DNA of 45,850 nt from a bacterium (GCA_021813505.1 JAKAKI010000073.1:1-45850); one strand, 5' to 3'; positions 34,101 through 41,603 are shown, counted from the stretch's first letter. Numbers and translations: made by a program. The notes: generated from the letters alone by a model not told the origin.

Positions 34101-34686
34101 TCTGAATAATCTGCTCAACAAGCGAGGCCCCTTCGCCGAATCGGCCGTTTTCCCAGAAGAATTGGAAGGCGTTGTCCCGGGCTTTTTCGTAATGCGGATT
34201 GATTTCCAGGCAACGCAGGTACGCCCTGGCAGCATCCTCGGGATTCTGTGTGATCGTGTGAATGACGGCAAGATCGTTGAGCGTTTCGTAGTTGGAGGGG
34301 TCAAGTTCGAGCTTTCGTGTAAACGCCGTGCGCGCGGTCTGGTAGTCACTGGCCTTGCACGCGGCCACTCCAAGGTTATGCTGCGCTTCAATCGAGTCGG
34401 GGCAGAGTGACGCGACACGGCGGCATTGCTCCAATGCACCGGCGTCGTCGCCCCGCGATGCCAGCACCGCCGCGAGTTGCGCCGCCATTTCGATATCGTT
34501 GGGCCGGAGATCACAGAGACGCCGCAGCAACGGCAACGCCTCAACCTCGAGGCCGGCCTCCAGGAATTCCCGGATCGCTTCTTTGTGGATGGCAATGGAA
34601 TCGGGCTGCGACTGGCATTTGAGCCGCAGTTCCGCGATGCGCTGACGGGTCAGACGCGACCGCGACAGTGTCACTGTCTGGTTCAT
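31135..34686 (-). CDS. Multidomain glycosyltransferase: TPR, GT-B, GT2, GT-B-like
   Basis: 1183 residues. TPR-like repeats ~15-205; a GT4-type GT-B glycosyltransferase ~240-545 (VIHNGVDPQSFPF, VGYINYKKNPSLLLQAFK, FESFHYSVAEGMLSGCLPLV); a GT2 domain ~573-790 (VSIIIIAANDGAHV, VIVCDDGSTDDTESQL); and a third GT-B-like region ~845-1175 (ARIVFVGAVDPGGQMAMW, then GRGGFTSTSLENSALGL). The GT2 lacks an obvious DxD (IAPLLGSEAF in its place), so its activity is in doubt. The three transferase modules could build a short glycan in sequence. First of the glycan genes, 164 bases after fliW. Confidence 0.8.
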   Translation of the reverse strand: MNQTVTLSRSRLTRQRIAELRLKCQSQPDSIAIHKEAIREFLEAGLEVEALPLLRRLCDLRPNDIEMAAQLAAVLASRGDDAGALEQCRRVASLCPDSIEAQHNLGVAACKASDYQTARTAFTRKLELDPSNYETLNDLAVIHTITQNPEDAARAYLRCLEINPHYEKARDNAFQFFWENGRFGEGASLVEQIIQKTGSDAALNHWRRRFANGAESATVAGTLPDGNAKSAPRPAVRVAGKKLAFVASSDAFLGTIMSHFRRSNDVRIFTGRSHEELAELLRWADLTWFEWCDTLAIQASRLPRSGKAVCRLHSYEAFTDAPTSMNWAGIDRLILVNKSVGEILDMGNPLPVQRTVIHNGVDPQSFPFVPRPRRGKKIASVGYINYKKNPSLLLQAFKAIHDWDPEYELHIAGEHQDPRIKLYFDNLLPRLNLPVTFHGWVKDMPSFYAQMDYVISTSLFESFHYSVAEGMLSGCLPLVHSWKGADQLYPSRCIFDTQDQAVKIIQDYLAGDTEQIARAHRDFIIERYNWSDKLNEIDTLLADIFEGRKEPPRRRRNLAAAVVPKPAGSADHGLVSIIIIAANDGAHVKDAVATALSQTYRNTEVIVCDDGSTDDTESQLTAFSGNIKVIRQIRRGLAGALNTAIQHCHGAFIAPLLGSEAFAPDKLEKQIAQLASDTSLLMVSCGTEEVEESTSTAPATFDSALAQLRGNDPRKDAARTPVSSVVFRRSLLAETGWFDECDPDLNPSANPICTLRQRVMSLHGPQSVGTLSEPLVYIHSEEVGKPCDLHDKELVNGTTDRWTATARAVIDRTHLSQPVLAPKCPDKSGARIVFVGAVDPGGQMAMWASAINKYTAHTARVLTHSESMAYPSDLVLKRRDHGKAGDGVHQSAMKTIAEAERVAADADLIIFATGVAPGSLRRDAKLCDSDEQDFGTIHWPALKGSRQRAALLFGTPSVNANLGWYRNRLAAKGWPVLTCDPDVHAQLAEALYLPRLLNGIPVTSGAATRADIAVGIVYSGDLDAADGGTMIRDVAAALKEKFPHVAFGRYQDLSWPDVLDMKRHAHLGVDCIAVGRGGFTSTSLENSALGLLNIVYCNRYTRGLIAQTLGTDRLPWEIPATPEELRIVFEKYLADPALLRSRMRETREWFETYWCEQRIATRIAHVLDGLLEKSAVRQSEFKS

Positions 34687-34830
34687 ACTGTTAGTCCTCG
34701 AATTGGCGATGGGGATACAATCGTCTGAGGAAAAGTGTGGAATGGCGAACTATCCATGTTCTCCAAACAATCGGCACCCGCCGGGGGCGCCTGGTCTGTC
34801 CGCGCCCAAGAGGACGCCGATTTCAATTCA

Positions 34831-34848
34831 GTGGCGGTGTTCCGCCAC
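34831..34848. terminator. Hairpin just after fliW
   Basis: GTGGCGG / CCGCCAC with a 4-base loop, starting three bases past the fliW stop on the transcribed strand. Only an A/T-mixed stretch follows (TGAATTGAAA), so it is an attenuator or weak terminator at most. The rest of 34687-34830 holds nothing clear. Confidence 0.4.
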
Positions 34849-34850
34849 GC

Positions 34851-35354
34851 TTATGCCAACGCCGGCGCGGCCAACGCCCGGTCCGGCCTGGCGCCCGGCA
34901 CCCCTTGCTTCTGAAGCTCGTCCATCAAGTAGTGCCGTGTGGTGTACGGTCCGTGCACGAGGACGACCTGTTTGGCGCGATTGTTCTCCCGGTTTACCAG
35001 GATCGGGCCCTGCAGGTTCGCGGACATCCGTGTCCAATCTTCCGGCACGGTCACTATCACCCAAGTTTCCAATTGGCGCGTATCACTGACCGAGAGTTCG
35101 ACAATCTCACGCGGGTCGACTTCGACTTTGTAGTGCTGGACAAAAAGCCGGGGATTGACGACCACGAACGCCAGTCCCGGATCGTCCAGCGATTGGAGAT
35201 GCATGAACGGTTGATAGTCGGGCCGGCCCAGCAGGGCGTAACGCCGGTTGTTTTCGAATCCCAGCAACCCCTTCGGGAAATCGAGAATGTGACCCTCGTC
35301 GGTCTCAATGTTTCCGAACCGGGTCGTGGTCACGGTGAGAGGAGCGGTGGTCAT
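34851..35354 (-). CDS. fliW: Flagellar assembly factor FliW
   Basis: 167 residues. FliW binds either flagellin or CsrA; when flagellin has been exported FliW sequesters CsrA and frees flagellin translation. Family marks: TRFGNIETDEGHILDFPKGL, LGFENNRRYALL, VVNPRLFVQHYKVEV, ILVNRENNRAKQVVL. The final ~25 residues are a variable Ala/Pro tail. It begins 19 bases after flgL and shares the csrA transcript. Confidence 0.94.
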   Translation of the reverse strand: MTTAPLTVTTTRFGNIETDEGHILDFPKGLLGFENNRRYALLGRPDYQPFMHLQSLDDPGLAFVVVNPRLFVQHYKVEVDPREIVELSVSDTRQLETWVIVTVPEDWTRMSANLQGPILVNRENNRAKQVVLVHGPYTTRHYLMDELQKQGVPGARPDRALAAPALA

Positions 35355-35373
35355 GGTCTTCCTTTCGCGTTCG

Positions 35374-37293
35374 CTACTTGACGAAGTCGATCAGGCTCGG
35401 CTGCAGGATCCGGGCCGTGGCGTTGAGCGCCGCCTGATAGACATTCTGCTGAGTTGCCAATTGGGTTGTCACCTTCACGATATCGGCGTCTTCGACTTCG
35501 GACAACAGCCCGGTGACGGAAACGCTCAATGCCGACAAACGGTCCGAAGTGGATTCGGCACGCCGGATCTTGGCGCCGACCGAGGCGCGCAAGTCGAGAA
35601 TGTGATCCGTAGCCTTCTGCAGCCCGCCGATCAGGTTCCCGACCATGGCCCGGTCATTGCTCTCCAGCGAGTCAACCAGGAGCATCAGACTCCCCAGCAA
35701 ATCAGGTGATCCTTTGATTCCCAGCGCCGCTGACCCGCCGATGGTGTCATCATCCTTTATGATCAGCGTCTTATCGTTCGTCGTGGAGACGACCTGGATG
35801 CCGTCGCCGGCCGCATTCAATGATGCCTGCACTTGCAGGCCCGATGAATTGATGCGCGAAATGACATCGCCGATGGTCGCGGCCGAGGCAAGGTCGACGA
35901 TCGCGTATGTCGATCCCTGAGACAGCCGGATTCGTCCCAGCGACATCCCGTGCCCATTATCAAGCTGAGCCAGCGGCGTCAGGCTGGTCAGAATCGGGTT
36001 CAGGTCGGACCCATCTTTGTTCGACGTGAAGGTGCCGAGAATTCCCAGATTCGCGGCGGTGGTTTCTCCGGGCGCGTTTTCGGCAACGGTCACCCGATGA
36101 GTCGGCTCGAGCGGCCCTCCGATCAACTGGGCGCTGACGTATCCGCGCACACCCAAATCCTGAGCAGTGGTTTCGCCGCTGATGTCGATCACTTGCAAGC
36201 CCAACGGACTGGCATTCGCATCGGTGATCTGAAGTCCATTGCCGGCGCCATTGACGCCCATCGTCACATTGGCGACACCGGCGGCGACCATCTGGGTATT
36301 GAATGCATTAATGACGTCACCAATGGTCTGGGAACCAGTGAAATCCACGGTGACATTGACGGCCAGATTGTCGGTCGCGATTTGGATCTTGCCGGGCATC
36401 TGGTCGATCCCCCGGCCCTTGTTGAGATTGGATAACTGCGTGGCTGTGGAAACGAGGCCGTTATCGGCCGCGGTCAGGCGAATGCTGTTTCCGGTCGGGC
36501 TGACCGAGGCAGTCACGCCCGTGAGCCCGCCCGCAGCCAATTGGGTGTTGATCGCGGAGATGACCCCGGCAACGGTTGTTGCGACCGACAGATCGACACT
36601 CACGGTTGTGTTCGTTGTATCGTCGGTGAAGCGGATAATGCCGGGTGCCTGGTCGATTCCCAGACCGTGGTTTAAGTCGGCCAGCGCGACCGCGCTGGCG
36701 ACTCCCCGTTTCAAATCGAATCCCTCGCCCAACGTCATCAGCGGCGTCATCATGATATCGGAGCCGAGCATGTTGGTGGCCATCTGCGAGGAGGATTCCA
36801 CTTGCGTGTAAATGAGTCCCTGATCACCCTGATAGACCACGCCGGTGGGCGTCGCGAGGAATGATTGGGTGCGTGTCAGGTGGCCGGAGAAGATGAAGCG
36901 GCCATTGCTTTCGGTATTGCAGGCCTGGAGAATCTGATCGAGCAGCGTCTTGGCATTCTGCGCCGCGCCGTGGCGCGCGGTGGCATCGTACGTGTCGTCG
37001 GCCAATCCGGTGGCAAGTTCGCGGGCACTGGCCAGCAGATTGTTGATCGCGCCGAGCGATTGATCCATCGTGTTGAGGCCGGTCTTGGCCCAGGACACGT
37101 TCGATTGATACTGCTCGACAGCGCTGATCGTCGTTTCGAATGACAGCGCACGAGTGACGCCGACTGCGTCGTCCGATGGGCGTGACAAGCGCCGTCCGGT
37201 CGACATCTGGGTCTGCAAGCGCATGAGCCGATCGGCCGACGCCGAGAGACTGGCCGTCGCCTGGTCGGTGATCATCTTCTGAGTCACGCGCAT
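35374..37293 (-). CDS. flgL: Flagellar hook-filament junction protein FlgL (HAP3)
   Basis: 639 residues, twice the ~300-400 of common FlgL. Joins hook to filament together with FlgK. The N-terminus is flagellin-like: [22 protein letters not shown] and MSTGRRLSRPSDDAVGV. The extra length is in three flagellin_IN-type repeats (each opening like LNHGLGIDQAPGIIRF, LNKGRGIDQMPGKIQI, LDNGHGMSLGRIRL) between about 210 and 530. The C-terminal helix ends ILQPSLIDFVK. GAGGAG lies seven bases from the ATG. It overlaps the 68-codon ORF by ten bases. FlgK is absent from the window. Confidence 0.92.
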   Translation of the reverse strand: MRVTQKMITDQATASLSASADRLMRLQTQMSTGRRLSRPSDDAVGVTRALSFETTISAVEQYQSNVSWAKTGLNTMDQSLGAINNLLASARELATGLADDTYDATARHGAAQNAKTLLDQILQACNTESNGRFIFSGHLTRTQSFLATPTGVVYQGDQGLIYTQVESSSQMATNMLGSDIMMTPLMTLGEGFDLKRGVASAVALADLNHGLGIDQAPGIIRFTDDTTNTTVSVDLSVATTVAGVISAINTQLAAGGLTGVTASVSPTGNSIRLTAADNGLVSTATQLSNLNKGRGIDQMPGKIQIATDNLAVNVTVDFTGSQTIGDVINAFNTQMVAAGVANVTMGVNGAGNGLQITDANASPLGLQVIDISGETTAQDLGVRGYVSAQLIGGPLEPTHRVTVAENAPGETTAANLGILGTFTSNKDGSDLNPILTSLTPLAQLDNGHGMSLGRIRLSQGSTYAIVDLASAATIGDVISRINSSGLQVQASLNAAGDGIQVVSTTNDKTLIIKDDDTIGGSAALGIKGSPDLLGSLMLLVDSLESNDRAMVGNLIGGLQKATDHILDLRASVGAKIRRAESTSDRLSALSVSVTGLLSEVEDADIVKVTTQLATQQNVYQAALNATARILQPSLIDFVK

Positions 37294-37490
37294 GGGTTGA
37301 TCTCCTCACCGTAGCAGAAATCGGAATCGCTGCCATTGGGAGGCGGGGTGGAAGAGTTCCAACCGTTCTTGTCCTGATCCTTGCGGTTGCGGCTGCCCCG
37401 TGGGTTTTGAATGACCCGCCGGGCGAACTCGATACTGGGGTCGCCGGCGGCATCGTCATCAGTCGCGTTCTTGCGGCGAAGCCAGCTCAC
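37284..37490 (-). CDS. Small ORF coupled between csrA and flgL
   Basis: 68 residues from a GTG at 37490. GGAGGT lies about six bases upstream, inside the csrA end, and the GTG overlaps the csrA TGA as GTGA; at the other end it overlaps the flgL ATG by ten bases. Exact fit at both ends argues for a real gene. The sequence is charged and low in hydrophobics ([21 protein letters not shown]), with Pro/Ser-rich middle and end [11 protein letters not shown]. No family recognised. A cytoplasmic partner of CsrA or FlgL would suit the position. Confidence 0.5.
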   Translation of the reverse strand: MSWLRRKNATDDDAAGDPSIEFARRVIQNPRGSRNRKDQDKNGWNSSTPPPNGSDSDFCYGEEINPCA

Positions 37491-37849
37491 TGGACACCTC
37501 CATGGAACTTGCGTGCCGGCGCCTGCATATTGCGTTTGTGGGATCGTGAGCGCGGCGCGGACTTGTATTCCACGCTTCCTGTTCCCGCGGTATCGTCGGG
37601 ACCAGGAACATCGGTTCTCACCTTGCCCCGGATCAGACGTGCCAATCCGAGCAGATCACCCTTGATCGTGTGCGAGGCCTTGCGATTTTCTTCCTTGATC
37701 TTCAAGTAGACTTCCTCACGGTGCACGATCACTTTAATCGGCGCCTCAACCCCCAGGCGAACCTGGCGGCCGTAGACGCCCAGAACAGTCACCTTGATGT
37801 CATCGCCAATGGTGATGCTCTCACCGAGCTTCCTTGTTAAAATGAGCAC
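37487..37849 (-). CDS. csrA: Carbon storage regulator CsrA with extended tail
   Basis: 120 residues from a GTG at 37849 (GGGAGGG upstream). RNA-binding homodimer that represses translation by binding GGA motifs at ribosome binding sites. Residues 1-~60 carry the complete family core ([44 protein letters not shown]) with R44 in VHREE, needed for RNA binding. The usual length is 60-75; the additional ~55 residues are basic and Pro/Ser-rich, of unknown function. First gene of the csrA-flgL-fliW transcript under a sigma-28-type promoter. Confidence 0.95.
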   Translation of the reverse strand: MLILTRKLGESITIGDDIKVTVLGVYGRQVRLGVEAPIKVIVHREEVYLKIKEENRKASHTIKGDLLGLARLIRGKVRTDVPGPDDTAGTGSVEYKSAPRSRSHKRNMQAPARKFHGGVQ

Positions 37850-37906
37850 CCACCCTCCCTGGTGTTTGCTGCCAGTCCCTTGTCACGTTCGAACTCCCTA
37901 AGGCAT

Positions 37907-37933
37907 CTATCGGCACCGACTTGCAGACCTTGA
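37907..37933 (-). promoter_or_regulatory. Sigma-28 promoter of the csrA-flgL-fliW operon
   Basis: TCAAGGTC (37933-37926), exactly 11 bases, GCCGATAG (37914-37907). Consensus: TAAAGTTT-N11-GCCGATAA. The -10 matches at seven of eight and the -35 at five of eight, with ideal spacing. It lies about 50 bases before the csrA GTG, so late flagellar genes and CsrA would be expressed together. Confidence 0.75.
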
Positions 37934-38056
37934 ACAGGGAGATGTGGAGTAACTGTCAACCGATGTCACTCCCGCAATCTTGGCGGCCAGATCGCTGGTG
38001 TGGCGCTGGATACCCGCTTTCGCGCGGAGGACCTCGGATGGGCTTGCGAGCAATCT

Positions 38057-38126
38057 GGGAGGGCGAGGCTCCCGCCGAGCCTGTTGTGCGCGCGCACAAC
38101 AGGCTCGGCAGGAGCCTCGCCCTCCC
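38057..38126. repeat. 70-bp near-perfect palindrome (GGCGAGGCTCC family)
   Basis: 35-bp arms with no loop and one mismatched pair, centred at 38091/38092 on TGCGCG|CGCGCA. It is the most regular member of the family of 194-280. A decayed relative of the 5492-5562 repeat (CCCGCTTTCGCGCGG) lies just before it at about 38005-38030. Both are in the region between csrA and the CoA-binding gene. Confidence 0.85.
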
Positions 38127-38275
38127 CTTGACGTGCTTTGGCTTTCGAGAGTTATGTCTGTCTTTGTCAGTGTATTGAGGGATCCCGCAATTCCGAATGA
38201 TTCACGCTTGCGTGTTGGCTTTGGGCCGCTATCATGAGTGCCAGAGCAATGGCGTTGCCAGACTGGGAGGGAAGG

Positions 38276-38710
38276 ATGAAACCAGGAGTCGAAGAGTTTT
38301 TGGCGGAAAAGCGAATTGCCGTGGTGGGCGTCTCGCGATCCAGGGGCTTCGGCAATGAAGCGTTCAAGACTCTCGCGTCACAGGGGTATGAAGTGTTCCC
38401 GGTGAACCCACAGGCGGAGACAGTCGAAGGCCGGCCCTGTTTCAAGAACCTCGCCGACATTCCGGGAAGCGTTGGAGCTGTGCTTTCCGCCGTTCCAAAG
38501 TCGGCCACCAAAGGCATTGTTGATGATTGCCAGCGTCTGGGCATCAAGAATCTCTGGATAACGCAGGGCTCCGGCACAAAGGAAGCGATCCAGGCCGCGC
38601 AGGCGGCGAAGTTGAATGTCGTGCATCACGCCTGCATCCTCATGTACGCGCAGCCGAAGTCGATTCATAAATTCCACGGCTGGATTAACAAAGCACTCGG
38701 CTTGTACTGA
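38276..38710 (+). CDS. CoA-binding domain protein (YccU-like)
   Basis: 144 residues from the ATG at 38276 (GGGAGGGAAGG upstream). A single Rossmann-type CoA-binding domain of the YccU family: KRIAVVGVSRSRGFGNEAFK, YEVFPVNPQAETVEGR, and NLWITQGSGTKEAIQAA. Family length is about 140. Relatives bind CoA or similar nucleotides; the cellular role is not known. The GT39 gene follows 24 bases on and may share the transcript. Confidence 0.88.
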   Translation: MKPGVEEFLAEKRIAVVGVSRSRGFGNEAFKTLASQGYEVFPVNPQAETVEGRPCFKNLADIPGSVGAVLSAVPKSATKGIVDDCQRLGIKNLWITQGSGTKEAIQAAQAAKLNVVHHACILMYAQPKSIHKFHGWINKALGLY

Positions 38711-38734
38711 CCTGCGGCGACCAAGGATTCACGA

Positions 38735-40675
38735 TTGACTCCCGCACGATTCTGGTCCGATGAGCCGGCGTATGCCTGGCAGCAATTCGGCCCCATCCGT
38801 GTCCAGTCGTTCATTCTCGCCATCGTATTGAGTGCCGGTGTTGATCTCGGCACCTTCATCACCGCGCAGTTTGCCGGATTCACTGTCGTTGGCGCGCACT
38901 TGATCAGCTTCGCCTGCGCCGCCGTTCTGGCGTTACTGCTTCCTCCCAAATCCGTTGTGACGGCGGAGCCGGGAAGGGTCCTTTCGCCTGGCGTCTCCCT
39001 TATCATCGCGCTACTCGTGTTGTTTCTCCGCGGCGGCGTGCTAGCATTGCTCGTACAAAAGGCGGGCTTCAGTCCGCTGGCTGCAATGGTTCCAGTCGCT
39101 GTGTTCTCGGCACTGCTGCTGCACTCCGGGAAAGCGCTGCAACTTTCGGGCACCAGAACGAGATACGCCGATCATCAGCGCTGGCACACACTGGCGGTTT
39201 CACTGGTCCTCTACTCGATCGGATTGCGGCTGGTGTACATCGGCGTGCCCAACCTGATTCCCGAGGAAGCGTACTACTGGAACTACGCCCAGCATCTTGA
39301 CTGGGGATACCTCGATCACCCGCCGATGGTGGCGTGGATCATCAAGCTGGGCACGCTCGGTTTCGGAAACACCGAGTTCGGAGTCCGGATCGGCGCGGCG
39401 GTGTGCGGGCTGGTTGCCGCGGGATTCGCGTATGCCCTGGCGCGCGAGCTTTTCGGGCGACGAACGGCTGTCGGGGTCATGCTGCTGGTTTCGGCGCTGC
39501 CATTCTACTTCGGGGCCGGATGTCTGATGACCCCCGATGCCCCGCTGACCGCGTGCTGGTCGGGCGCATTGTATTTCCTCTATCGCGCCATCCTGCGCGA
39601 ACGCCCCGGTGCCTGGATTGGCGCCGGAGTTTGCATTGGGCTGGGGATGCTCTCCAAGTACACAATCGGACTTCTGGTCCCGGCAACGCTTCTCTGCTTG
39701 CTCATCGATTCGCGGTCACGGCGCTGGCTGGCACGGCCGCAGCCGTATCTCGCCGGACTGATCGCTGCGGCGCTGTTCCTGCCAGTGATCTACTGGAATG
39801 CCACACACGGCTGGGTGTCGTTCGTCTTCCAAACGGCGCGGCGCATCAATGAACCATCGGTCTTCTCTCTCCACACCCTGCTGGGCGAGTGCATGGTTCT
39901 ACTGACGCCGACTGTCTTCGCTGGAGCCCTTGTGATACTTGCCGCTCGCGGGAGATTGGCGCATCGGCTGTTCCGAATTATGGACGCGGGCCGGCGCCGG
40001 TTCCTGTTGCTTGCTGTTACCTTGATCCCGCTGGCCGTCGTCACGGTATTCAGCCTGACACACGAGCCGAAACTGAATTGGACCGGACCGGCATGGCTGG
40101 CCGCGCTGCCCTTTGCGGCTTGGGTGATGTTGCCCTCGCAGACATCCGGTGGGGCGTTCACCGAAATTGTGCGGAAGCTGTGGCGGCCGACGCTGGTGGC
40201 CATGCTGCTGCTATTCGGAGCAGTGTTTCATTATCTGGCGCTGGGATTTCCCGGCATCGCATACCCCAAGTCCACCTGGGACATTGCGGGCTGGAAGGAA
40301 TTGCAGACTCAGGTATCTGCAATCGAAGCATCCGTTCGAGCGAATACGACACAGCCGCTCATCGCCGGTTTCGACCGGTACAATATCTCAAGTGAACTCG
40401 CGTTCTACGGAGCCCCGGACGGGCCGCGGCATGCCGCAGGACAACACCTGTTTGGCGAGCCGGCACTCATGTACGAGTTCTGGTTTCCGGCAGCGGAGCA
40501 ACAAGGCAAGACGATCGTCATTGTGTCGCGCCACCGCGATTGGCTTGATGGCGAGAAGGTTGTACCGCGATTCGACAGTCTTTCCGCGATCACAACTCTG
40601 CCGGTCTCATTGAATGGCAAAGAAATCGGCAAGTACTACGCCCGTGTGGGATTCGGATATCGCGCTAATCCGTAG
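38735..40675 (+). CDS. GtrA-GT39 fusion glycosyltransferase
   Basis: 646 residues from a TTG at 38735 (AAGGA eight bases upstream). Residues ~20-135 form four membrane segments like GtrA proteins, which move lipid-linked sugars across the membrane; the rest is a GT39 (PMT/ArnT-like) transferase with 8-10 segments. The catalytic loop is PEEAYYWNYAQHLDWGYLDH (from 176), with EE where most of the family has DE. It would transfer a sugar from a polyprenyl phosphate outside the cytoplasm. Acceptor unknown. Its stop codon TAG is the beginning of a TAGGG palindrome. Confidence 0.85.
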   Translation: MTPARFWSDEPAYAWQQFGPIRVQSFILAIVLSAGVDLGTFITAQFAGFTVVGAHLISFACAAVLALLLPPKSVVTAEPGRVLSPGVSLIIALLVLFLRGGVLALLVQKAGFSPLAAMVPVAVFSALLLHSGKALQLSGTRTRYADHQRWHTLAVSLVLYSIGLRLVYIGVPNLIPEEAYYWNYAQHLDWGYLDHPPMVAWIIKLGTLGFGNTEFGVRIGAAVCGLVAAGFAYALARELFGRRTAVGVMLLVSALPFYFGAGCLMTPDAPLTACWSGALYFLYRAILRERPGAWIGAGVCIGLGMLSKYTIGLLVPATLLCLLIDSRSRRWLARPQPYLAGLIAAALFLPVIYWNATHGWVSFVFQTARRINEPSVFSLHTLLGECMVLLTPTVFAGALVILAARGRLAHRLFRIMDAGRRRFLLLAVTLIPLAVVTVFSLTHEPKLNWTGPAWLAALPFAAWVMLPSQTSGGAFTEIVRKLWRPTLVAMLLLFGAVFHYLALGFPGIAYPKSTWDIAGWKELQTQVSAIEASVRANTTQPLIAGFDRYNISSELAFYGAPDGPRHAAGQHLFGEPALMYEFWFPAAEQQGKTIVIVSRHRDWLDGEKVVPRFDSLSAITTLPVSLNGKEIGKYYARVGFGYRANP

Positions 40676-40692
40676 GGCGGGCTCTGCCCGCC
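40672..40692. repeat. TAGGG-type hairpin at the GT39 stop codon
   Basis: GTAGGGCGGGCTCTGCCCGCC: hairpin GGCGGGC / GCCCGCC (40676-40692) with the TAG of the GT39 gene at 40673-40675. Confidence 0.75.
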
Positions 40693-40786
40693 TTCTCTCG
40701 CCCCATTCGCTTGTCGCTTGCGTTTCGCGCATGGGCAAGATGGGCGAGTTGAAGAATCTGCAAGTCCGCGAACGGTGGAGAAAAAA

Positions 40787-40850
40787 GGTGGGCAGAGCCC
40801 ACCCTACCAGCTCAGTGCGAGACAAACAAGTAGGGTGGGCTTAGCCCACC
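40787..40850. repeat. TAGGG-type palindrome pair
   Basis: GGTGGGC-AGA-GCCCACC (40787-40803) and GGTGGGC-TTA-GCCCACC (40834-40850) arranged as an inverted pair with CCCTAC / GTAGGG facing each other across 25 bases. Close to the 4133-4196 copy, though there the TAGGG ends point outward. Nothing else is in 40693-40931. Confidence 0.75.
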
Positions 40851-40931
40851 TTTCTTCTCTTAAGGACACGTATCCGCGAGTTTCTCAACGAGTCACAGAT
40901 GCTCGTGCGACCGTTGATCGGTACGAAGAAA

Positions 40932-41603
40932 CTACGGCGCGCAATTGCGGCAGGGACTGAATCCGTGGTAAATCGCCGAATCGCGTGAGGAGTACATCAC
41001 GCGCGAGTCGCGCCGTATCTCCGAGACACTGGGGCAGTCGGGCCTATGGAATCGGAATCCCGATTCCGATCCGACATAATGATCTGCGGTTTCTGCATGC
41101 CCTGACTTCCACAGGCCGCGATGCTCCACCATCGCCGAGTCGAGCGCCTGAACCAGCTCGCGCGCATGCGTCAGGTTCTGTGAGAAGAAGTAGCAGTACG
41201 CCCAGCCGGCCCGCAGAATCTCGCGGTTGGCCATGCGTCGATCCACATAGACATAAGCCAGCGTCCGCCCATACCGGTCGAATCGCTCGCGGCCATACTC
41301 GAGGCGGACTGTCTTGCCGAGGACGAGCGCCGTGTTGGCCACAGTCGCGGAGTCGGCGCCGGCCCGCCCCTTCTCCGGCGTGTCGATCCCGAGCATGCGA
41401 ACGGTGCGTCCGTCGTCCAATTCGATGGTGTCGCCGTCAATCACCTTGGCCACCACTGCCTTCTCGAGATTCCGTAATGGGTCTTTCTTGCCGCATGACA
41501 GATTCAGGCACGCTGCGATGGCAAACAATAGGAGAACCGCACGCAGGGTTCGTCCTGCGGCTGTCCAATCACGCGATCGGTTCTCCGAACTTCCGTGTGT
41601 CAT
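40932..41603 (-). CDS. Lipoprotein nuclease, SNase/thermonuclease family
   Basis: 223 residues. Lipobox LSC at 35-37 after a hydrophobic stretch, so a membrane-anchored extracytoplasmic protein. The staphylococcal nuclease-like domain at ~48-165 shows VIDGDTIELDDGRTVRMLGI, DTPEKG and FDRYGRTLAYVYVD, which contain the calcium-binding Asp and the catalytic Arg/Glu set. The C-terminal ~40 residues (FHRPDCPSV, SPCRNC) resemble the Cys/His module of Ada-type metal-binding domains. Likely cleaves extracellular nucleic acid. Its start overlaps the upstream membrane protein gene as ATGA; third gene of the exosortase operon. Confidence 0.86.
   Translation of the reverse strand: MTHGSSENRSRDWTAAGRTLRAVLLLFAIAACLNLSCGKKDPLRNLEKAVVAKVIDGDTIELDDGRTVRMLGIDTPEKGRAGADSATVANTALVLGKTVRLEYGRERFDRYGRTLAYVYVDRRMANREILRAGWAYCYFFSQNLTHARELVQALDSAMVEHRGLWKSGHAETADHYVGSESGFRFHRPDCPSVSEIRRDSRVMYSSRDSAIYHGFSPCRNCAP

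Noticed and set aside
36824-37459. 211-codon minus-strand frame overlapping flgL and the small ORF
   Set aside because: Out of frame with flgL, which has clear flagellin-family sequence and a proper RBS.
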